From positions 1 to 8,480 of the forward strand of contig DIKD01000011.1 in assembly GCA_002421585.1 (NCBI GenBank): a stretch of DNA of 8,480 nt, given 5' to 3'. Positions 6,313-8,480 of this stretch are shown in pieces. The stretch's first letter is position 1. Each line of letters starts with the position of its first letter. The position numbers and the translations under genes are program-made. The stretch is from Dehalococcoidia bacterium UBA5627. GTDB lineage: Bacteria > Chloroflexota > Dehalococcoidia > Dehalococcoidales > UBA5627. Below the pieces are notes generated by a model. That model ran no database searches. It had not been told where the DNA came from and was given only the letters and a program-made list of their open reading frames with translations.

Positions 6313-6341
6313 TTGACAAATGTTTTTTACGGTGATATATT
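6313..6341 (+). promoter_or_regulatory. Strong sigma-70-type promoter for the aroF leader
   Basis: A perfect -35 TTGACA (6313-6318), a 17-nt spacer and -10 TATATT (6336-6341) make a near-consensus promoter. Transcription would begin around 6347-6350, about 30 nt before the leader peptide ATG and about 240 nt before aroF. It points away from the rpsL promoter, with about 60 bp between the two. A strong constitutive-looking promoter fits control exerted after initiation by the attenuator. Confidence 0.8.
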
Positions 6342-6377
6342 CCAGGTACAAAGGTGAAAGAGAAACAGACAGAAATT

Positions 6378-6464
6378 ATGTTATATAAAAATACCTCAGC
6401 CTATTATACATATTATTATATGTTTACCTGGTGCCCAAGCGGCGCCCGGGGGGTATTTGATTGA
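6378..6464 (+). CDS. Tyrosine-rich attenuator leader peptide upstream of aroF
   Basis: This 28-codon ORF runs from an ATG at 6378 to a TGA at 6462. Its middle reads YYTYYYMFTW (codons 9-18), with another Tyr at codon 3 and a Phe at codon 27. All six Tyr codons are TAT, and the single Trp codon is 6429-6431. Such a run of the pathway's end products just ahead of a terminator is the hallmark of translation-coupled attenuation, and the next gene makes the first enzyme for Tyr, Phe and Trp. The peptide itself probably has no function after synthesis. The Shine-Dalgarno is weak: AAAGGTG (6350-6356) is 21 nt away and AAAGAG (6357-6362) is 15 nt away. An in-frame GTG at 6354 would add eight codons and sit almost at the transcript 5' end. 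I did not recognise a named family. Confidence 0.75.
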   Translation: MLYKNTSAYYTYYYMFTWCPSGARGVFD

Positions 6465-6524
6465 TCTGCTAGAGCATTGATAAGTAAGTAAATCTTTTTA
6501 AATCCTCCCAATGGAGGATTTTTT
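6427..6524 (+). promoter_or_regulatory. Transcription attenuator controlling aroF-aroB
   Basis: Three mutually exclusive pairings are visible. Protector 1:2 pairs GGTGCC (6430-6435) with GGCGCC (6441-6446), extended by CC/GG (6427-6428 with 6448-6449). Antiterminator 2:3 pairs GGGGGG (6448-6453) with CCTCCC (6504-6509), then ATTT (6455-6458) with AAAT (6500-6503) and GATT (6459-6462) with AATC (6491-6494). Terminator 3:4 is 6500-6524. A ribosome stalled on the Tyr codons at 6411-6419 would cover arm 1, free arm 2 and allow the antiterminator. A ribosome reaching the TGA at 6462 would cover arm 2 and leave the terminator to form. The geometry matches the classical trp/his-type attenuation model; the mechanism is inferred. 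Confidence 0.75.
6500..6524 (+). terminator. Intrinsic terminator in the aroF leader
   Basis: AAATCCTCC (6500-6508) and GGAGGATTT (6513-6521) form a perfect 9-bp stem with a CAAT tetraloop, followed by a run of six T (6519-6524) and further T-rich sequence. It lies 36 nt after the leader peptide stop and about 66 nt before aroF, so it would end transcripts before the structural genes unless prevented. Confidence 0.85.
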
Positions 6525-6590
6525 ATTTATAGTATAGATTTTACAGGTCTATAAGATATAGAATAGATAGAAGACGGAGGAATAACAGAT
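6525..6590 (+). promoter_or_regulatory. aroF-proximal leader with Shine-Dalgarno
   Basis: After the terminator comes an A/T-rich stretch with a weak hairpin (TATAGA 6533-6538 with TCTATA 6548-6553, 9-nt loop) and several TAGA-like words. GGAGG at 6576-6580 is 10 nt before the ATG at 6591 and 19 nt before a second in-frame ATG at 6600, which supports the first ATG as the aroF start. I saw no second promoter here. Confidence 0.6.
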
Positions 6591-7661
6591 ATGATTATAA
6601 TGGAAAAAGGAGCCACCAAAGAACAGGTCAAAGATGTAATCGATATAGTAAAAAAACACGGGTTAAGAGTGGATGTTTCTCAGGGTGAGTTTTTAACTAT
6701 TATCGGACTTATCGGAGATGAGAGCAGGATATCTTTTGCCAATCTGGCTCTGATGCCCGGGGTTAAAGATGCCAGAATGGTGGAAACACCGTATAAACTT
6801 ATCAGCCGTGATTACAGCGAGCCGTTCATCGGTAAAGAGCAAAGCCGCATCGTTAAGGTTGGCGATGTCCGTATCGGCGGGGACGAGCCGGTTATCATGG
6901 CAGGTCCCTGCGCTGTCGAAAGTAAGGAGCAGGTTTTCCGCATCGCAAAAGAGGTGAAAGCAGCCGGAGCCCGCATATTGAGAGGCGGGATATATAAACC
7001 GAGGAGTTCTGTGCATTCCTTTCAGGGTCTGGGCTCGAGCGGTGAAGCCGAAGCCAGGGAAGCGCTGGAATGGCTGCGCGCCGCCGGGCACGAATACGGA
7101 ATGCCGGTCATGACGGAGGTCAGGGGGGAATCTCAAACAGAACTCATAGCCGAATATGTGGATATTTTACAAATCGGCTCCAGGAACATGTACGACCAGG
7201 ACCTGTTGAGCAGAGTAGGAAGAACCGGTAAACCGGTGCTATTAAAAAGACATTTCGGTGCCAGCGTGGAGGAGTTTCTTTCTTTTTCCGAATATATAGT
7301 AGCCGAAGGTAATAAAGATGTAATTCTCTGCGAACGAGGTATCGTGCCTGTCGGTAAGGGTAACAGTTACACCAGATATACTTTGGACCTTGGCGCGGTA
7401 CCGGTAATCAGAAGGGAGACATATCTTCCGGTTATTGTCGACCCCAGCCATGCCGCCGGTCGCCGCGACCTGATCTTCGATTTGAGTTGTGCCGCTATTG
7501 CCGCCGGGGCACACGGTCTTGTTATTGAAGTACATTACAATCCGAAAGAAGCAGTAGTGGATGCCAAGCAGATGATAACACCCGATGAACTGAAAGACGT
7601 CATCGATGCCTCGCTGCGCATAAGTAAAATAATTAATGATTATAAGAAGAAAAGCAGTTAA
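6591..7661 (+). CDS. aroF: 3-deoxy-7-phosphoheptulonate (DAHP) synthase, type I-beta with N-terminal ACT-like domain
   Basis: This cytoplasmic enzyme condenses phosphoenolpyruvate and erythrose 4-phosphate to DAHP, the first step of the shikimate pathway. The 356-residue product has an N-terminal ferredoxin/ACT-like domain (about 1-70, MIIMEKGATKEQV to PYKLISR), as in the Thermotoga maritima enzyme, where it gives feedback inhibition by Tyr and Phe. The TIM-barrel catalytic part follows. Visible motifs are AGPCAVES (104-111), RGGIYKPRSS (131-140), LLKRHFG (217-223), CERG (247-250) and VDPSHAAGRRD (283-293). The metal ligands predicted by alignment are C107, H287, E313 and D324. The start at 6591 has GGAGG 10 nt upstream. 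aroB follows with no gap. A Tyr-rich attenuator lies upstream, so control is probable at both RNA and enzyme level. Confidence 0.97.
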   Translation: MIIMEKGATKEQVKDVIDIVKKHGLRVDVSQGEFLTIIGLIGDESRISFANLALMPGVKDARMVETPYKLISRDYSEPFIGKEQSRIVKVGDVRIGGDEPVIMAGPCAVESKEQVFRIAKEVKAAGARILRGGIYKPRSSVHSFQGLGSSGEAEAREALEWLRAAGHEYGMPVMTEVRGESQTELIAEYVDILQIGSRNMYDQDLLSRVGRTGKPVLLKRHFGASVEEFLSFSEYIVAEGNKDVILCERGIVPVGKGNSYTRYTLDLGAVPVIRRETYLPVIVDPSHAAGRRDLIFDLSCAAIAAGAHGLVIEVHYNPKEAVVDAKQMITPDELKDVIDASLRISKIINDYKKKSS

Positions 7662-8480
7662 ATGAAAACAATTAAGGTAGAACTGGGAGACAGAAGTTAC
7701 GACATTTTAATAGGCAGCAATTTGCTCAATCGAGCAGCTGACCTGTTATGCGAAACGCTATCTACAGAGAAATGTGTCATTATCACCAACCCGACCATAG
7801 ATAATTTATACGGCAATAAACTGAAGGAACTGCTGTTAAACAGTGGTTTGATTGTAAACCTACTGACAGTGCCCGACGGGGAGGAGTATAAATCGCTTGA
7901 CACTGCCGGCAGATTATATAAGGAACTGACAGATTGTTTTAGCGAACGCGGCACACCGGTACTAGCCCTCGGCGGCGGCGTTATCGGAGACCTGTCCGGT
8001 TTTGTGGCAGCAACCTATATGCGCGGCGTTCCTTTTATACAAATACCCACTACCCTGCTGGCACAGGTCGACAGCAGCATCGGCGGTAAGGTAGGAATAG
8101 ACCACGGTAAACTAAAAAATAGAATAGGAGCCTTCTATCAACCGAAGCTGGTGATTTCAGATACGACAACTTTGAAAACCCTTCCGCAAAAAGAGTTTGC
8201 AAACGGTATGGCAGAAGTAATAAAAAGCGCCATCATCAGAGACCGCTCTTTCTTCAACTTTATCAGGGAAAACCTGGCTGCCATTACGAAGCAAGACGGC
8301 GACATTATCGATGAAACGGTTTTCCGTGCAGCCTCTATAAAAGCATCTACAGTAATACAGGATGAGAGGGATACGGGTTTAAGGAATATCTTAAACTTCG
8401 GGCATACTATCGGGCATGCAGTAGAATCGGTATCCGGCTTTAAGATATCTCACGGACAGGCGGTAGCCATCGGAATGATA
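7662..8480 (+). CDS. aroB: 3-dehydroquinate synthase, 3' end outside the window
   Basis: AroB converts DAHP to 3-dehydroquinate using bound NAD and a divalent metal, the second shikimate step. The frame is open from the ATG at 7662 to the window end (273 codons); a family member is usually about 340-360 residues, so roughly 80 are missing. The NAD-binding stretch LALGGGVIGDLSGFVAATYMRG lies at 101-122, the substrate-site blocks PTTLLAQVDSSIGGKVGIDH at 129-148 and KNRIGAFYQP at 152-161. The predicted metal ligands are E185 (AEVIK), H248 (NFGHTIGHA) and H264 (SHGQAV). The usual H-P-L-G-K-N reads H-G-K-L-K-N (148-153), keeping the Lys and Asn. The ATG directly follows the aroF TAA and has no strong Shine-Dalgarno, so translation is probably coupled to aroF. 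Confidence 0.97.
   Translation, partial: MKTIKVELGDRSYDILIGSNLLNRAADLLCETLSTEKCVIITNPTIDNLYGNKLKELLLNSGLIVNLLTVPDGEEYKSLDTAGRLYKELTDCFSERGTPVLALGGGVIGDLSGFVAATYMRGVPFIQIPTTLLAQVDSSIGGKVGIDHGKLKNRIGAFYQPKLVISDTTTLKTLPQKEFANGMAEVIKSAIIRDRSFFNFIRENLAAITKQDGDIIDETVFRAASIKASTVIQDERDTGLRNILNFGHTIGHAVESVSGFKISHGQAVAIGMI

Noticed and set aside
6348..6590. T-box riboswitch sensing tRNA-Tyr
   Set aside because: I found no T-box consensus (AGGGTGGNACCGCG-like) or specifier-loop layout. The Tyr codon run in a translated short ORF fits ribosome-mediated attenuation instead.
6693..7136. 147-codon minus-strand open frame opposite aroF
   Set aside because: It is a shadow of aroF codon use, with no Shine-Dalgarno and no recognisable domain.

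Overview
The window holds the 5' two-thirds of a merged ribosomal-protein operon on the minus strand and the start of an aromatic amino acid (shikimate) operon on the plus strand. A divergent regulatory region of about 490 bases separates them. The moderate GC, the direct joining of the str genes (rpsL-rpsG-fusA) to the S10 genes (rpsJ onward) with no tuf gene between them, and the head-to-head aroF-aroB pair suggest a Dehalococcoidia-like member of the Chloroflexota. That assignment is inference from gene order and family resemblance, not from an alignment.

Minus strand, in transcription order: rpsL (S12), rpsG (S7), fusA (EF-G), rpsJ (S10), rplC (L3), rplD (L4), rplW (L23), rplB (L2), rpsS (S19). 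Gaps are 2 to 21 nt, except 79 nt before fusA, so one long transcript from a promoter near 6222-6251 is likely. Three starts were set from Shine-Dalgarno sites and family N-termini: rpsL begins at an internal TTG (6096), fusA at an ATG at 5105 and rplW at an ATG at 1422. rplV is expected next, beyond base 1.

Plus strand: aroF (type I-beta DAHP synthase with an N-terminal ACT/ferredoxin-like regulatory domain) is followed without a gap by aroB (3-dehydroquinate synthase, cut by the window end). These are the first two steps of the shikimate pathway.

Intergenic region 6097-6590: the rpsL side carries a TTGACA/TAGACT promoter whose spacer is an inverted repeat, a second inverted repeat at the expected transcription start, and an 8-bp hairpin just upstream of rpsL. 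The aroF side is the most interesting part. It has a near-consensus promoter (TTGACA-17-TATATT), a 28-codon leader peptide ORF with YY-T-YYY-M-F-T-W in its middle, a protector hairpin, a G-run that can pair with the terminator's 5' arm, and a 9-bp intrinsic terminator. Together these form a complete candidate translation-coupled attenuator sensing charged tRNA-Tyr, with possible Phe and Trp input. With the ACT-like domain on AroF, entry to the pathway appears controlled at both RNA and enzyme level. I saw no mobile elements, CRISPR arrays, tRNA or rRNA genes.
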